Shown: positions 7,549 to 15,242, numbered from the stretch's first letter. The stretch is 32,438 bases of DNA from Bradyrhizobium sp. (GCA_028290305.1 JAQGKC010000196.1:1-32438), one strand, 5' to 3'. A program made the numbers and translations. The notes: a model not told the origin generated them from the sequence alone.

Positions 7549-8087
7549 CCAGCCTCCGCGGCGAAGAGCGAACAGAATTCCCGCAAAAGGTCCGTAAGGC
7601 CGCGTTCCGCCGCTGCTGTCGGGGCAGTGATCGCCTGCCGTATTGCGAAGGCTGCGGAATCCTTTTGACCACCGGCAACATCGTTTTTGAGCATGTCACC
7701 CCTGACGGCCTTGGCGGCGAGCCGACCCTTGAGAATTGCAAGGTGTTCTGCCGCAAGATTTGCGCGCTCAAAAAGACCGTCGAAGAAGATAACCCGCGCA
7801 TGCAGAAAGCGGATCGCGTTCTGAAAAGCGCGTTCGGACTGCAGGCGAAGCGGCACAAGATCAAATCCGCCGGATTCCGGAAAGCTGCTCCGCAGCGCAG
7901 CGCTTCCCGGCCGTTATCCCGCAGAACTGTGGAGAGGCAGACGTCGGCCACCCCGGAAGGTATGGAGGCCGCGCGCAAAGTGATTGGCGCTGATGCGGTC
8001 CGAAAGGCGTTCGGACCGGGCGGCGGTGGCGTTGCTGAAATCATCAAGAACATTGAGGATGCGAAAGGGCCGGACGATGCCCGATAG
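7545..8087 (+). CDS. HNH-like protein with the last His missing
   Basis: 180 residues. CEGC (34-37), FEH (48-50), LENC with Asn64, then CRKIC (69-73) and KKT follow the layout of phage HNH endonucleases. Where the family normally has Cys-His before xxKT, this protein has Cys73-Ala74, so the third HNH residue is lost. The HVTPDGLGG loop is intact. The C-terminal 80 residues are a low-complexity Ala/Gly/Arg-rich tail. It may be an inactive, DNA-binding-only relative. Overlaps both neighbours. Confidence 0.65.
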   Translation: MTSLRGEERTEFPQKVRKAAFRRCCRGSDRLPYCEGCGILLTTGNIVFEHVTPDGLGGEPTLENCKVFCRKICALKKTVEEDNPRMQKADRVLKSAFGLQAKRHKIKSAGFRKAAPQRSASRPLSRRTVERQTSATPEGMEAARKVIGADAVRKAFGPGGGGVAEIIKNIEDAKGPDDAR

Positions 8088-8286
8088 CACTCTCCGGCAA
8101 CTCCGCAACGTGATCCTGCTGGAAGCAGATCACCACCAGTTGCACGCCCTATGGCTGAACGAACAAGCAAAACGAGCGGGCTCCGGCGCGCCTGCGCTCA
8201 ATAACGCCGCAGCACGATTCCGCGACCGCGCCCGTCATCTTCATGAAGTCCTTGCCGCAAGCGAACCGAAAGCGGAGGCGTCATGA
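8077..8286 (+). CDS. small helical hypothetical protein
   Basis: 69 residues from ATG 8077, overlapping the end of the HNH-like gene by 11 bp; a longer in-frame reading to 7984 would lie inside that gene. Rich in Ala, Leu, His and Arg, predicted all-helical. Its TGA overlaps ATG 8283. Function unknown. Confidence 0.55.
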   Translation: MPDSTLRQLRNVILLEADHHQLHALWLNEQAKRAGSGAPALNNAAARFRDRARHLHEVLAASEPKAEAS

Positions 8287-8474
8287 CGCCATACGAACTG
8301 AAGGAGGCGGAACGAAAATTCCGCGAACAATTCACCAATATCGCCAACCGGAACGGGCCAGCGACAACAATGCTTGGCGTAATTTTCAATTGCCAATCCG
8401 TCATCCTGAGCCATCTGGCGGACGTCGAGGCAGAGGCAACGTCGAGGCGCCGACACGAGGGACGCGATGATTGA
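8283..8474 (+). CDS. small hypothetical protein
   Basis: 63 residues. ATG 8283 overlaps the previous TGA and its own end overlaps the next gene by 8 bp. Charged N-terminal helix (YELKEAERKFREQF), no membrane span, no recognised motif. Confidence 0.55.
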   Translation: MTPYELKEAERKFREQFTNIANRNGPATTMLGVIFNCQSVILSHLADVEAEATSRRRHEGRDD

Positions 8475-8643
8475 TCGTCAAGGCGGCCGCATCCTCATCG
8501 AGTGCGATTCCTGCGATGAGGTGTTCGAGGGCGAGAAGCATCAGGAATTCGCCGAAGTCTGGAAAGCCGCAAAGGATGACGGCTGGCAGTCGCGCAAGAT
8601 CGGCAGCGAGTGGGTTCACGGCTGCGGAAAGTGCGGGGTTTAA
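8467..8643 (+). CDS. small zinc-ribbon protein
   Basis: 58 residues from ATG 8467 to TAA 8641-8643. Two Cys pairs, C13-C16 (CDSC) and C53-C56 (CGKC), at either end suggest one zinc site, with a FEGEKHQEFAEVWKAAKDDGW helix between them. The pattern is a familiar one among short phage proteins of rhizobia, but no function is known. Lies between overlapping genes directly before the excisionase-like gene. Confidence 0.7.
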   Translation: MIDRQGGRILIECDSCDEVFEGEKHQEFAEVWKAAKDDGWQSRKIGSEWVHGCGKCGV

Positions 8644-8645
8644 GC

Positions 8646-9134
8646 ATGAACCGCCCTATCAATCCCGACGATTACCTTCCCGAGGCCGATGTCTTGGCCC
8701 GCTGGCCCATGCTTTCCGCCAAGGAACTCCGCCGCGCCCGCAAAAACCAGTTGATTGAGTTCTACGGCTTTAAGAACGGTCCTTGCTACACCGCCGAACA
8801 GGTGCAGAGTTATATCGACCGGACGTATCTGAAGGGGGCACAATGCAGCGCGCCAGACCAGCACCAGGCCAGCGACTCCGCCGCGATATTGCCTCCGCCT
8901 CTGCCGTCCCCGCCGACGACCCCTTCGAGATCGGAGGATTTTATCTCGACCGCCCGCACCGCGACCGCGGCGGATTCGTCTATGCCTGCCGGTATGACGC
9001 CAGCGCTGGCGTCGTCCGCCGCCGGTCTCTTGGCACAACGGATTGGGAAGCGGCCAAGGTCGAGCTTGCCGCCCTTGTCCTCTCCGCCCCGGCCGGCAAG
9101 GACGGTCAGATCCCCGGTCCTGGTGAAGTCATGA
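8646..9134 (+). CDS. excisionase-like HTH protein with overprinted tail
   Basis: 162 residues from ATG 8646. Residues 1-65 form a compact domain (LPEADVLARWPMLSAKELRRARK, then IEFYGF, CYTAEQVQSYID) that reads as a winged helix of the excisionase/MerR-like kind, placed directly before the integrase as excisionases often are. From about residue 66 the frame runs for 292 bp over the integrase start in another frame, giving a Pro/Ser/Thr/Ala-rich tail with no fold signature. No stop codon ends the domain earlier, so the long tail is what the sequence predicts. Confidence 0.65.
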   Translation: MNRPINPDDYLPEADVLARWPMLSAKELRRARKNQLIEFYGFKNGPCYTAEQVQSYIDRTYLKGAQCSAPDQHQASDSAAILPPPLPSPPTTPSRSEDFISTARTATAADSSMPAGMTPALASSAAGLLAQRIGKRPRSSLPPLSSPPRPARTVRSPVLVKS

Positions 9135-10180
9135 CCATGGCGGCGCTGGCAAACTATCTCGAGGGACACGCGACCACGATCCGGAGCCTTCCGGATGCCG
9201 AGCGGGCCTGCGAACTCGCCAAGCAGTACCTCACCGGGCACGTCAAGAACCTGATGGCGCCGGTGTCGTTCTGGACCCCGTCGCGGCAACTGGAATTCTG
9301 CCGGTGGCTGCGGACGACGTTCGGGCATGCGCCGGCCTCGATCGAGCGTCGGCTGGACGTGATTTGCGCTGCCTTCCACGAAATGACGAAAATCAAGATT
9401 CGCAAAGACCCGTTCGGCCAGGACATCGAAACCGCGCTGATGACGCATGCGCCTGAGTTTGTCTACAAGCGGGACCGGATCGCGAAAGAGCTGAAAATCC
9501 CGCCCTCGAAGCCGCGGCACAACAAGCTGTCGATCGAGGACATGGCGCGGGCGCTGGACGAACTCGAGCATGAGCATCTGTTCCGGTTCGCTATCCTTGC
9601 GCTCAATACCTGGGCGCGGCCGGAAGCCATCGCCGAGTTCGACCCGGCCACGCAGCGGGACGGCGGGCTGCTTTACATCAACCCGCTGGACCGGGCACAG
9701 ACCAACAAGCGGCGGCCGACGATTACAGAAACGCGATGCCTTACCGGATGGCTGGATAGATGGGGCGCCGACGCGCCGCTGCTGGCGTTTCAAGGGCAGC
9801 GCGTCGCCGACGTCAAGAAGGCCTTGGGCCGCGCCGGGGAGCGCGCCGGCATAGCACTCACGCCCGGCTCGTTCCGGCATTTCATGCCGACGATGGTCAA
9901 GCGGTTGTGCCGCGGCGTGGCGCGCGAGCAGCGCTCGCTGTGGATGGGCCACGTCGTCCGCGAGGGCTCGCGCACCACCGATAATTACGAGGCATTTGAC
10001 CCGGAATACCTGGCCGATGTCGCGCTGGCGACCGATTATGTGATGCTGCAGCTGCAGGAGAAATGCTCGCGCACCCTGTTTGCTATTGAAGTTCGATTGA
10101 ATCCCCGGGAACTGGCGCGGATCGGGGTAACGGGAGCAGAAAACGTGTTGTATCTTCAAGCAGTTGGTGGTGGGCGGTGA
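8843..10180 (+). CDS. int: tyrosine-family site-specific integrase
   Basis: 445 residues from ATG 8843 with GAAGGGGG upstream. The catalytic domain has Arg259 (TWARPEA), Arg345-His346 (SFRHFMPT), His370 (MGHVV) and the nucleophile Tyr382 (TTDNYEAFDPEYL). The His three residues before Arg345 is replaced by Gly, a common variation. The N-terminal 200 residues contain the arm- and core-binding domains. The last codons overlap the tRNA-Val attachment core, so the gene reads straight into its own site, the usual arrangement for integrases that target tRNA 3' ends. Confidence 0.93.
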   Translation: MQRARPAPGQRLRRDIASASAVPADDPFEIGGFYLDRPHRDRGGFVYACRYDASAGVVRRRSLGTTDWEAAKVELAALVLSAPAGKDGQIPGPGEVMTMAALANYLEGHATTIRSLPDAERACELAKQYLTGHVKNLMAPVSFWTPSRQLEFCRWLRTTFGHAPASIERRLDVICAAFHEMTKIKIRKDPFGQDIETALMTHAPEFVYKRDRIAKELKIPPSKPRHNKLSIEDMARALDELEHEHLFRFAILALNTWARPEAIAEFDPATQRDGGLLYINPLDRAQTNKRRPTITETRCLTGWLDRWGADAPLLAFQGQRVADVKKALGRAGERAGIALTPGSFRHFMPTMVKRLCRGVAREQRSLWMGHVVREGSRTTDNYEAFDPEYLADVALATDYVMLQLQEKCSRTLFAIEVRLNPRELARIGVTGAENVLYLQAVGGGR

Positions 10181-10217
10181 GAGATTCGAACTCCCGACCC
10201 TCTCGGTGTAAACGAGA
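10168..10217 (-). other. attachment core: 3' half of tRNA-Val(UAC)
   Basis: Read on the minus strand, this is the 3' part of a tRNA: anticodon stem TCTCG/CGAGA with loop TTTACAC (anticodon UAC), variable GGGTC, T-arm GGGAG-TTCGAAT-CTCTC, acceptor ACCGCCC, discriminator A and CCA at 10168-10170. No D-arm or 5' acceptor follows above 10217, so it is not a functional gene. A tRNA 3' half next to an integrase is the classic identity core for integration. Phage genes lie on both sides, so I read it as attP. Confidence 0.88.
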
Positions 10218-10454
10218 GGGCACGGCGGAGAAAACCAGCAAAACCGCGATTTTCCGTTCGGGCACGGTCGGAACGCCGGCAGAACGGCCCGCGAACGAAC
10301 GGCGTTTTGCTATTGACGGGCTATTGACAGCCTGTCGTGTGGCGCCGCCCGCCCGCGCCTTCACGTATCTGATTTACAGGCACCTCCTCCCCGTTGAAAT
10401 TGCTGGGGTCTGTTATCAATCGGGGTTGCGGGCGCGCGCGATCGGCGGTGCGGC
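10181..10454 (+). promoter_or_regulatory. gene-free region right of the attachment core
   Basis: 274 bp without a credible gene. It holds the rest of the attachment core and two direct copies of GCTATTGAC (10309-10317 and 10320-10328), 11 bp apart, which could be integrase arm sites or -35-like TTGAC elements. No good -10 follows either at normal spacing. A weak TTGAAA/TATCAA pair near 10397-10417 has short spacing. It must also hold the promoter for the ligase gene unless transcription comes through from the integrase. Confidence 0.4.
10309..10328 (+). repeat. 11-bp direct repeat, GCTATTGACGG type
   Basis: Two perfect GCTATTGAC copies one helical turn apart, about 90 bp from the attachment core. 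Spacing and position suit arm-type binding sites for integrase or excisionase; this is inference from position only. Confidence 0.5.
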
Positions 10455-11255
10455 ATGAGCGCGCCAGCGACGAAGCCCGCGAAGCCGCTCGGCGGCAAAG
10501 CCTACGGGTCAATCGGGCATCTGCCATCATCGCGCATCGGCCCCGGCGACCATTTTGTGCATGCTGGGCAGCAAGTGATCTGCACCGAAAAGCCACGCAA
10601 GGGCGACCGTATTATCGTCACCGAAAAGCTGGACGGCGCTTGTATGGCCGTCGCTAACATCGGCGGCGAGATCGTTGGGCTGAGCCGAGCGGGATACCGG
10701 GCGACCGACGCCCTGTATCCGCACCTGAAGCTGTTCGAGGTCTACGTTGACGAGCGCCGCGCCCTTTTTTCCGAAATGCTGGCGCCTGGCGAGCGGCTAT
10801 GCGGCGAATGGCTCGCCATGGCGCACGGGACCATTTACGATCCCGCGCACCCCGCCTTTGAGCCGTTCGTTCCGTTCGACCTTTTCAGGGACGGCAAACG
10901 CGTATTGCGGGCCGAGCTGAAGGCGATCTGCCTTCGGTACGGTCTTCTCCCTGCAATGTGCATCCATGACGGCCCGGAACCGTTCTCGGTTGCGGCGGCG
11001 CTTGAGGCGCTGGTCGGGTCGCACTCGGCTGCTTTCTGTTGGAAGGGCTTCCATGCGGCAGTCGACGACGTCGAAGGTGCCGTTTGGCGCGTCGAACGCG
11101 AAGGGCGCGTCGATTTCCTCGCAAAGTACGTCCGCCACGAAAAGGTTGACGGAAAATACCTGCCGGAAATAAGCGGCGCTCCTCCAATCTGGCATTGGCA
11201 TCCAACCGAACCTCTCACCAAGCCCAGCGTACCGGGGCAAGGAGAACGACGTTGA
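10455..11255 (+). CDS. ATP-dependent RNA/DNA ligase-superfamily protein
   Basis: 266 residues. Nucleotidyltransferase motifs appear in order: motif I TEKLDG with the lysine nucleophile Lys58, motif III-like LCGEWLAMAHG near 115, FVPFDLF near 138, motif IV-like GAVWRVE near 218, and motif V-like DFLAKYVR near 230. No OB-fold domain follows, so it resembles the short phage RNA ligase (Rnl2-like) group more than full DNA ligases. It would seal nicks in RNA or DNA. Its TGA overlaps the TTG start of the HerA-like ATPase, so the two are probably made together. Confidence 0.82.
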   Translation: MSAPATKPAKPLGGKAYGSIGHLPSSRIGPGDHFVHAGQQVICTEKPRKGDRIIVTEKLDGACMAVANIGGEIVGLSRAGYRATDALYPHLKLFEVYVDERRALFSEMLAPGERLCGEWLAMAHGTIYDPAHPAFEPFVPFDLFRDGKRVLRAELKAICLRYGLLPAMCIHDGPEPFSVAAALEALVGSHSAAFCWKGFHAAVDDVEGAVWRVEREGRVDFLAKYVRHEKVDGKYLPEISGAPPIWHWHPTEPLTKPSVPGQGERR

Positions 11256-13042
11256 GACACCCGATCCCGCGCGAAGCCTTGGACGATCGGCTCGGCTTCA
11301 TCGGAACGTCAGGTTCCGGCAAGACATACAACGCTGGAACGGCGATCGAGATATTGCTCGGCGTCCATAAGGCGCGCGTCGTTATCATTGATCCGCTTGG
11401 GGTTTGGTGGGGCCTGCGTCTGCTTGCCGACGGCAAGAAAGACTCGAATTTCAATGTCGTGATCTTTGGCGGCGGCCACGCGGACCTGCCGCTTAATGAG
11501 CAGGCCGGCGCGCTGATCGGTGAAACGGCCGCCACCATGGCGGAAAGCTGCATCCTCGATTTGAGTGGGATGCCAAGCCGCGCCGCGGAACGACGGTTTA
11601 TGAACGCGTTTCTCGAAACGATTTATCGCAAAGCGAGCGGCGAACCGTTTCACCTGGTTGTCGACGAAGCCGATCTGTTCGCGCCGCAAAACCCGCAGAA
11701 GGGCGACGAGGCCCTGCTCGGCCATATGGATAACATCGTCCGGCGCGGCCGCGTGAAGGGCTTCATTCCGTGGCTAATATCGCAGCGGCCCGCGGTACTC
11801 AACAAGAACGTACTGAGCCAAGTTGACGGGCTGTTGGCGTTCAAGCTGACCGCTTCGCAGGATCGCGACGCGTTGGATGCGTGGATCGAGGGCCAGGCCG
11901 ACAAAGCCCAAGGCAAGGCGATCAAGGACGCGCTACCGACGTTCCAGGTCGGCGAGGGCGTCGTCTGGCTGCCGGGGCACGGAATTCTGGAACGACGGCC
12001 GTTCCCCGCGAAGGTCACCTTCGACAGCTCGCGCAAGCCGAAGCGCGGCGAGAAGCTGAAAAGCCGCAAGCTGAAACCCCTCAACGTCGGCAAGCTGAAG
12101 GAACAACTCGCGTCCGTCGTCGAAGAAGCCAAAGCGAATGATCCAAAGGAGCTTCGCAAGCAGGTCGCAGATCTGAAGGCGCAACTCTTCAAGGCAGAGA
12201 AGGCCACGCCGATCGCCTCCGTCGACAAGCCCGCCGAAAAGAAAGCCGCTGCTGATCGCGAAGCCAAGGCCCATATCCGCGGCAAGGTCGAAGGCTACGG
12301 TGAAGCGCTTAAGGCCGTCGGCGCAATCTTCCGCGACCTTGCCCCGACGATAGCTAAACTGGAGCCATTGGTCGAAGCGATCAAGGCGAACGGTCAAGCA
12401 ATCGAAGGCTGGTCCGCGACCATCAAGGAAAAACAGGCCGAACTCGCCAAGCAGCTTCCCCCATCGGGCTCGCCAACGGAGCGTCCCTCCGCTCACGCCC
12501 CGATCATGCGCGCTCCGTCCGGCCAGCCCCCGGTTGTGGCGCGCAAGCCGTCACCTGCGGCGAATGGTGACGGCACTCTCTCCAATTCCGAGCGCAAAAT
12601 TCTCGATGCGATCCGATGGTGGAACGTGCTTGGCATCGCGGCGCCGTCGCACGCGCAAGTCGCCTTCATCGCTGGCTATTCGCACAAGAGCGGAACATGG
12701 GCGACGTACCTTTCGCGGCTTCGCTCTTCCGGCATGATCGAAGGCCGCGGCGACCTGGTGTTTACCGAATCCGGCTTGAACGAAGCGAGGGAGCCGGATG
12801 CCGTCCCGAGCCGTGACGCGCTTTGGACCGCCGTGCTCGGCAAGATCGACGCGCCGCTGCAGAAGATATTGAAGCCAATCATCGCCGCCTACCCCGATGG
12901 GATGACGCACGCCTCCGCTTCCGAAGAGGCTGGCTATAGCTCAGCATCGGGAACGTGGGCCACCTATCTCAGCCGCCTTCGTTCGCTTGATCTGATCGAA
13001 GGCCGCGGCGAACTCAAAGCGCAAGGATGGCTGTTCCCATGA
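11252..13042 (+). CDS. HerA/FtsK-like ATPase with two C-terminal winged-helix repeats
   Basis: 596 residues from TTG 11252, which overlaps the ligase stop and has GGAG 7 nt upstream; an ATG extension to 11195 would run inside the ligase gene. Walker A is GTSGSGKT (18-25, Lys24), followed by VVIIDPLGVWWGLR; Walker B is FHLVVDEAD (Asp138, Glu139); SQRP near 180 fits a sensor. This is the DUF87/HerA type that forms hexameric DNA translocases. Residues about 280-430 are Lys/Glu/Ala-rich and probably coiled. Two copies of a module with SGTWATYLSRLRS-x5-EGRG lie at about 445-510 and 530-596, 86 residues apart, and look like winged helices. Confidence 0.82.
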   Translation: MRHPIPREALDDRLGFIGTSGSGKTYNAGTAIEILLGVHKARVVIIDPLGVWWGLRLLADGKKDSNFNVVIFGGGHADLPLNEQAGALIGETAATMAESCILDLSGMPSRAAERRFMNAFLETIYRKASGEPFHLVVDEADLFAPQNPQKGDEALLGHMDNIVRRGRVKGFIPWLISQRPAVLNKNVLSQVDGLLAFKLTASQDRDALDAWIEGQADKAQGKAIKDALPTFQVGEGVVWLPGHGILERRPFPAKVTFDSSRKPKRGEKLKSRKLKPLNVGKLKEQLASVVEEAKANDPKELRKQVADLKAQLFKAEKATPIASVDKPAEKKAAADREAKAHIRGKVEGYGEALKAVGAIFRDLAPTIAKLEPLVEAIKANGQAIEGWSATIKEKQAELAKQLPPSGSPTERPSAHAPIMRAPSGQPPVVARKPSPAANGDGTLSNSERKILDAIRWWNVLGIAAPSHAQVAFIAGYSHKSGTWATYLSRLRSSGMIEGRGDLVFTESGLNEAREPDAVPSRDALWTAVLGKIDAPLQKILKPIIAAYPDGMTHASASEEAGYSSASGTWATYLSRLRSLDLIEGRGELKAQGWLFP

Positions 13043-13266
13043 CTGATCTTCTCGCTTTAGCAGGACGGCGGAAATGGAGGTTGCTCGGCATCGACTTTCA
13101 CGGGCGATGGCGCGCGGGCCGGACTTGGCTGGACAGTGCAGGCGGTGATCATCTGTGGTCGCATCACGGCTTCTATTCGATCGAATGGGCCCGAGGGCCG
13201 CACCTCGAATATTACCGCGGTCAACGTCGCGCCCGTGCCTCCATGGAGGCCGATCGTGGCGGATGA
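13039..13266 (+). CDS. small hypothetical protein
   Basis: 75 residues from ATG 13039 in an ATGA overlap with the ATPase stop. Rich in Trp, Arg, His and Gly (WRLLGIDFHGRWRAGRTW, LWSHHGFYSIEW). No recognised family. The ending lies in an 11-bp overlap with the next gene. Confidence 0.5.
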   Translation: MTDLLALAGRRKWRLLGIDFHGRWRAGRTWLDSAGGDHLWSHHGFYSIEWARGPHLEYYRGQRRARASMEADRGG

Positions 13267-13687
13267 ACTGCGTAAGAGAGTTGCTCGGATAATCAGCCCG
13301 AAAGCGTCTTTCGAAAATATCGAAGGTGTTCACGATACGCAATTCCAAAAGGATCGACGCAGAGTTGCCTATGAAAAGGCCGACGCGGTAATCGCCATTC
13401 TACGTGGCTCACAAAAGGCCTCGAAGTTCAGCCCGGGCGAGCCCACTGAGGTCCGCAAGAAGAACGGCAAAATAGACGAGATCATTATTCGCTCGGGTGA
13501 CGTACATATAGAGCAGATGTCTGCCGATGGCTGGTTTATGGGCGTGAATGCCAGCGATGGCTCCTACTGGCAATTCTGGTTCGGCGCGGCAAACCGGAAA
13601 TCGCGCGTTGAATTTCGACATACCGAAATGGTAAGTGCGGAAGAAGAATCCGGCAGCGCCGCTCTCGCGGAGTCCAGCCATGACTGA
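13256..13687 (+). CDS. hypothetical phage protein
   Basis: 143 residues from GTG 13256, preceded by GGAG at good spacing. The N-terminal helical half contains ADELRKRVARII and AYEKADAVIAILRG, as seen in phage proteins of unknown role. The C-terminal half is strand-rich with several Trp (GWFMGVNASDGSYWQFWFG). Soluble. A longer reading starting at 13136 would overlap the previous gene in another frame and is not favoured. Confidence 0.6.
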   Translation: MADELRKRVARIISPKASFENIEGVHDTQFQKDRRRVAYEKADAVIAILRGSQKASKFSPGEPTEVRKKNGKIDEIIIRSGDVHIEQMSADGWFMGVNASDGSYWQFWFGAANRKSRVEFRHTEMVSAEEESGSAALAESSHD

Positions 13688-14003
13688 CGAAAAGCGACAG
13701 GCGAACCCACAGGGCATCATCGCGATCATGACCTCGCCGGATGGCGACGTGATCGCAACGGCAACGGACTTCAACAGGTCAGGCTACGGCGGCTACAAGC
13801 TTTGGGAAGCCCAAGCGATGCGCGCGAAAGACCAGGTGAAATGGGCGACGGTTCGCGCCTATTGCAGCCCCGTCGTCTCCGATGCGCTTGACTCCTATTT
13901 GATGGGGCAAGTTGCGGACCGGCTTTGTAGCAAGGGCCACAAGATCACACTGCGCGCTGTCGGCTATCCCGATGACGTTCGCAGCGAAATCGAGCGGAGG
14001 TAA
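13680..14003 (+). CDS. hypothetical phage protein
   Basis: 107 residues from ATG 13680. Starts with a strand-rich part (GIIAIMTSPDGDVIATATDF) and ends in a helical, charged region. Overlaps the previous stop by 8 bp. No catalytic signature; function unknown. Confidence 0.6.
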   Translation: MTDEKRQANPQGIIAIMTSPDGDVIATATDFNRSGYGGYKLWEAQAMRAKDQVKWATVRAYCSPVVSDALDSYLMGQVADRLCSKGHKITLRAVGYPDDVRSEIERR

Positions 14004-14010
14004 TCCAGCC

Positions 14011-14361
14011 ATGGGTAAGGTGAGACTGACGGAGGCCGAGGAACTTCCTCTTGAGATAATAATGGACCTCACGCGCGAGTTGCACGCTAAGGTCCATGAG
14101 CAGATCATGCTCAAGGCCAAGATCGCTGATCACCCGAAAGATATGTTCCGAATATCGCTAGGTGCCCTGTCTGCCTCTTTGGGCGCAGTCGGCGGGATAT
14201 TTTCCGCAGCTTACGGCCTGCCATTCGATCCGGACACCGGACGGCAGATCGCCTTGGCTCTTTCTGATCTCGGCGACAAGGCGCGCACCATGACAGAGGA
14301 CGAATGGAAAGAGTTCGCCGGCCGCGCTCACCTCGCATCAAGTGGAAAGACGGGAGAGTAG
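14011..14361 (+). CDS. hypothetical protein with hydrophobic middle
   Basis: 116 residues from ATG 14011. A small-residue-rich segment at about 50-72 (LGALSASLGAVGGIFSAAYGL) could be a weak membrane helix or buried core; charged helices flank it. The following gene starts 3 bp after its stop, with GGAGAG inside this gene's end as its ribosome site. Confidence 0.58.
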   Translation: MGKVRLTEAEELPLEIIMDLTRELHAKVHEQIMLKAKIADHPKDMFRISLGALSASLGAVGGIFSAAYGLPFDPDTGRQIALALSDLGDKARTMTEDEWKEFAGRAHLASSGKTGE

Positions 14362-14364
14362 AAA

Positions 14365-14691
14365 ATGCCGCAGATGATTTTGCCATCGAGTCCGTTGCAA
14401 CGGGTGCAGACATTTCTAGCGGCTTACCGTTCCGCCGATAACGATGACGATTTGGATGTTCGCATCGGTCGAATGGAGGGCGACGAGCCAGCCGTAATGC
14501 TCAGCATCAACGGCACAAACCACGGCTTCACGGCGAGCGAAGCAAGGCGACTAGCAAAGGTCGTTGAGGACGGCATGAACGAATGCCCCAACGACCCCGA
14601 GGCTGCCAGCTTGCCGAACCTGATCCTTGCGCTCCGCATGGGAGCCGACAAAGCCGAAGCGTTCCGCGCATCCAGTGGAAAGGGGGAGTGA
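14365..14691 (+). CDS. hypothetical protein
   Basis: 108 residues. Acidic in the first half with a FTASEARRLAKVVEDGMNECPNDPE helix in the middle. The end SSGKGE echoes the end of the gene before it (SSGKTGE), a small hint of a duplicated gene end. No recognised family. Confidence 0.6.
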   Translation: MPQMILPSSPLQRVQTFLAAYRSADNDDDLDVRIGRMEGDEPAVMLSINGTNHGFTASEARRLAKVVEDGMNECPNDPEAASLPNLILALRMGADKAEAFRASSGKGE

Positions 14692-14692
14692 G

Positions 14693-14863
14693 ATGGCGAA
14701 GCGTCGCAAAGTCGTTGCCGAGCCCGTCGATATTCTTTCCCGATGGCTGGGCAATTGTCGCGCCGGTCAATGGACGCCGCACGAGGCCGCCAAGGCACTT
14801 ATCGCCGAACTTGAAAGGCACGACCTATACATTGTGCCGTCCGATCAGATTGATGGAGGCTAG
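14693..14863 (+). CDS. small hypothetical protein
   Basis: 56 residues from ATG 14693, preceded by GGGGGAG. Short basic N-terminus (MAKRRK), then a WTPHEAAKALIAELERHDLYIV helix and strand. An in-frame extension to 14627 falls inside the upstream gene. Function unknown. Confidence 0.55.
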   Translation: MAKRRKVVAEPVDILSRWLGNCRAGQWTPHEAAKALIAELERHDLYIVPSDQIDGG

Positions 14864-14864
14864 A

Positions 14865-15242
14865 ATGACCACCGTCACACCGGACAGGGAGGCGTTGCTG
14901 GCGCGCATCGAGCTTGCGTTGACACAAGCACAGTCCTGCATCAAGGGCGAGACGCCGGAAGATATTACGTTCGGCGAAGCCGAGGACGATACGTTCTCCA
15001 AAATCCGCGACGCGCTCGACGACATGCAGACGTTGCGCCGCCTCGCCGCCAAGCCAGCCGATGAAGGTTTAGCTCTTCAAGCCGTCCGCGCCGATGAGCG
15101 AATTGCGTGCTGGAAAATCGCGGAGAAAGAACGCGATGCCTTGAAGAATGCTGATCCAAAAAAAGCAGCGTGGCTGGTCGCGTTCGATATCGCCAACGCA
15201 ATCAAGAGGCGCGACTCCACCCCACAAGAGCCAAACCCATGA
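14865..15242 (+). CDS. hypothetical helical protein
   Basis: 125 residues from ATG 14865 with GGAGG just before it. Long charged helices (REALLARIELALTQAQ, IRDALDDMQTLRRLA) suggest a coiled-coil or helical bundle. Its TGA overlaps the next start. Function unknown. Confidence 0.6.
   Translation: MTTVTPDREALLARIELALTQAQSCIKGETPEDITFGEAEDDTFSKIRDALDDMQTLRRLAAKPADEGLALQAVRADERIACWKIAEKERDALKNADPKKAAWLVAFDIANAIKRRDSTPQEPNP

Noticed and set aside
8810..10159. 449-residue minus-strand frame opposite the integrase
   Set aside because: Long only because of high GC and codon bias of the integrase gene; no start signal or family character, while the plus strand has all integrase residues.
10168..10217. 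Functional tRNA-Val gene
   Set aside because: Only the 3' half from the anticodon stem is present; no D-arm or 5' acceptor strand.
10177..10458. 93-residue frame across the attachment region
   Set aside because: It begins by translating the antisense of tRNA-Val and shows no protein-like pattern; the region is better explained as attachment and control DNA.
11195..11251. ATG extension of the HerA-like ATPase
   Set aside because: The added 19 residues overlap the ligase gene; TTG 11252 has GGAG at correct spacing and overlaps the ligase stop.
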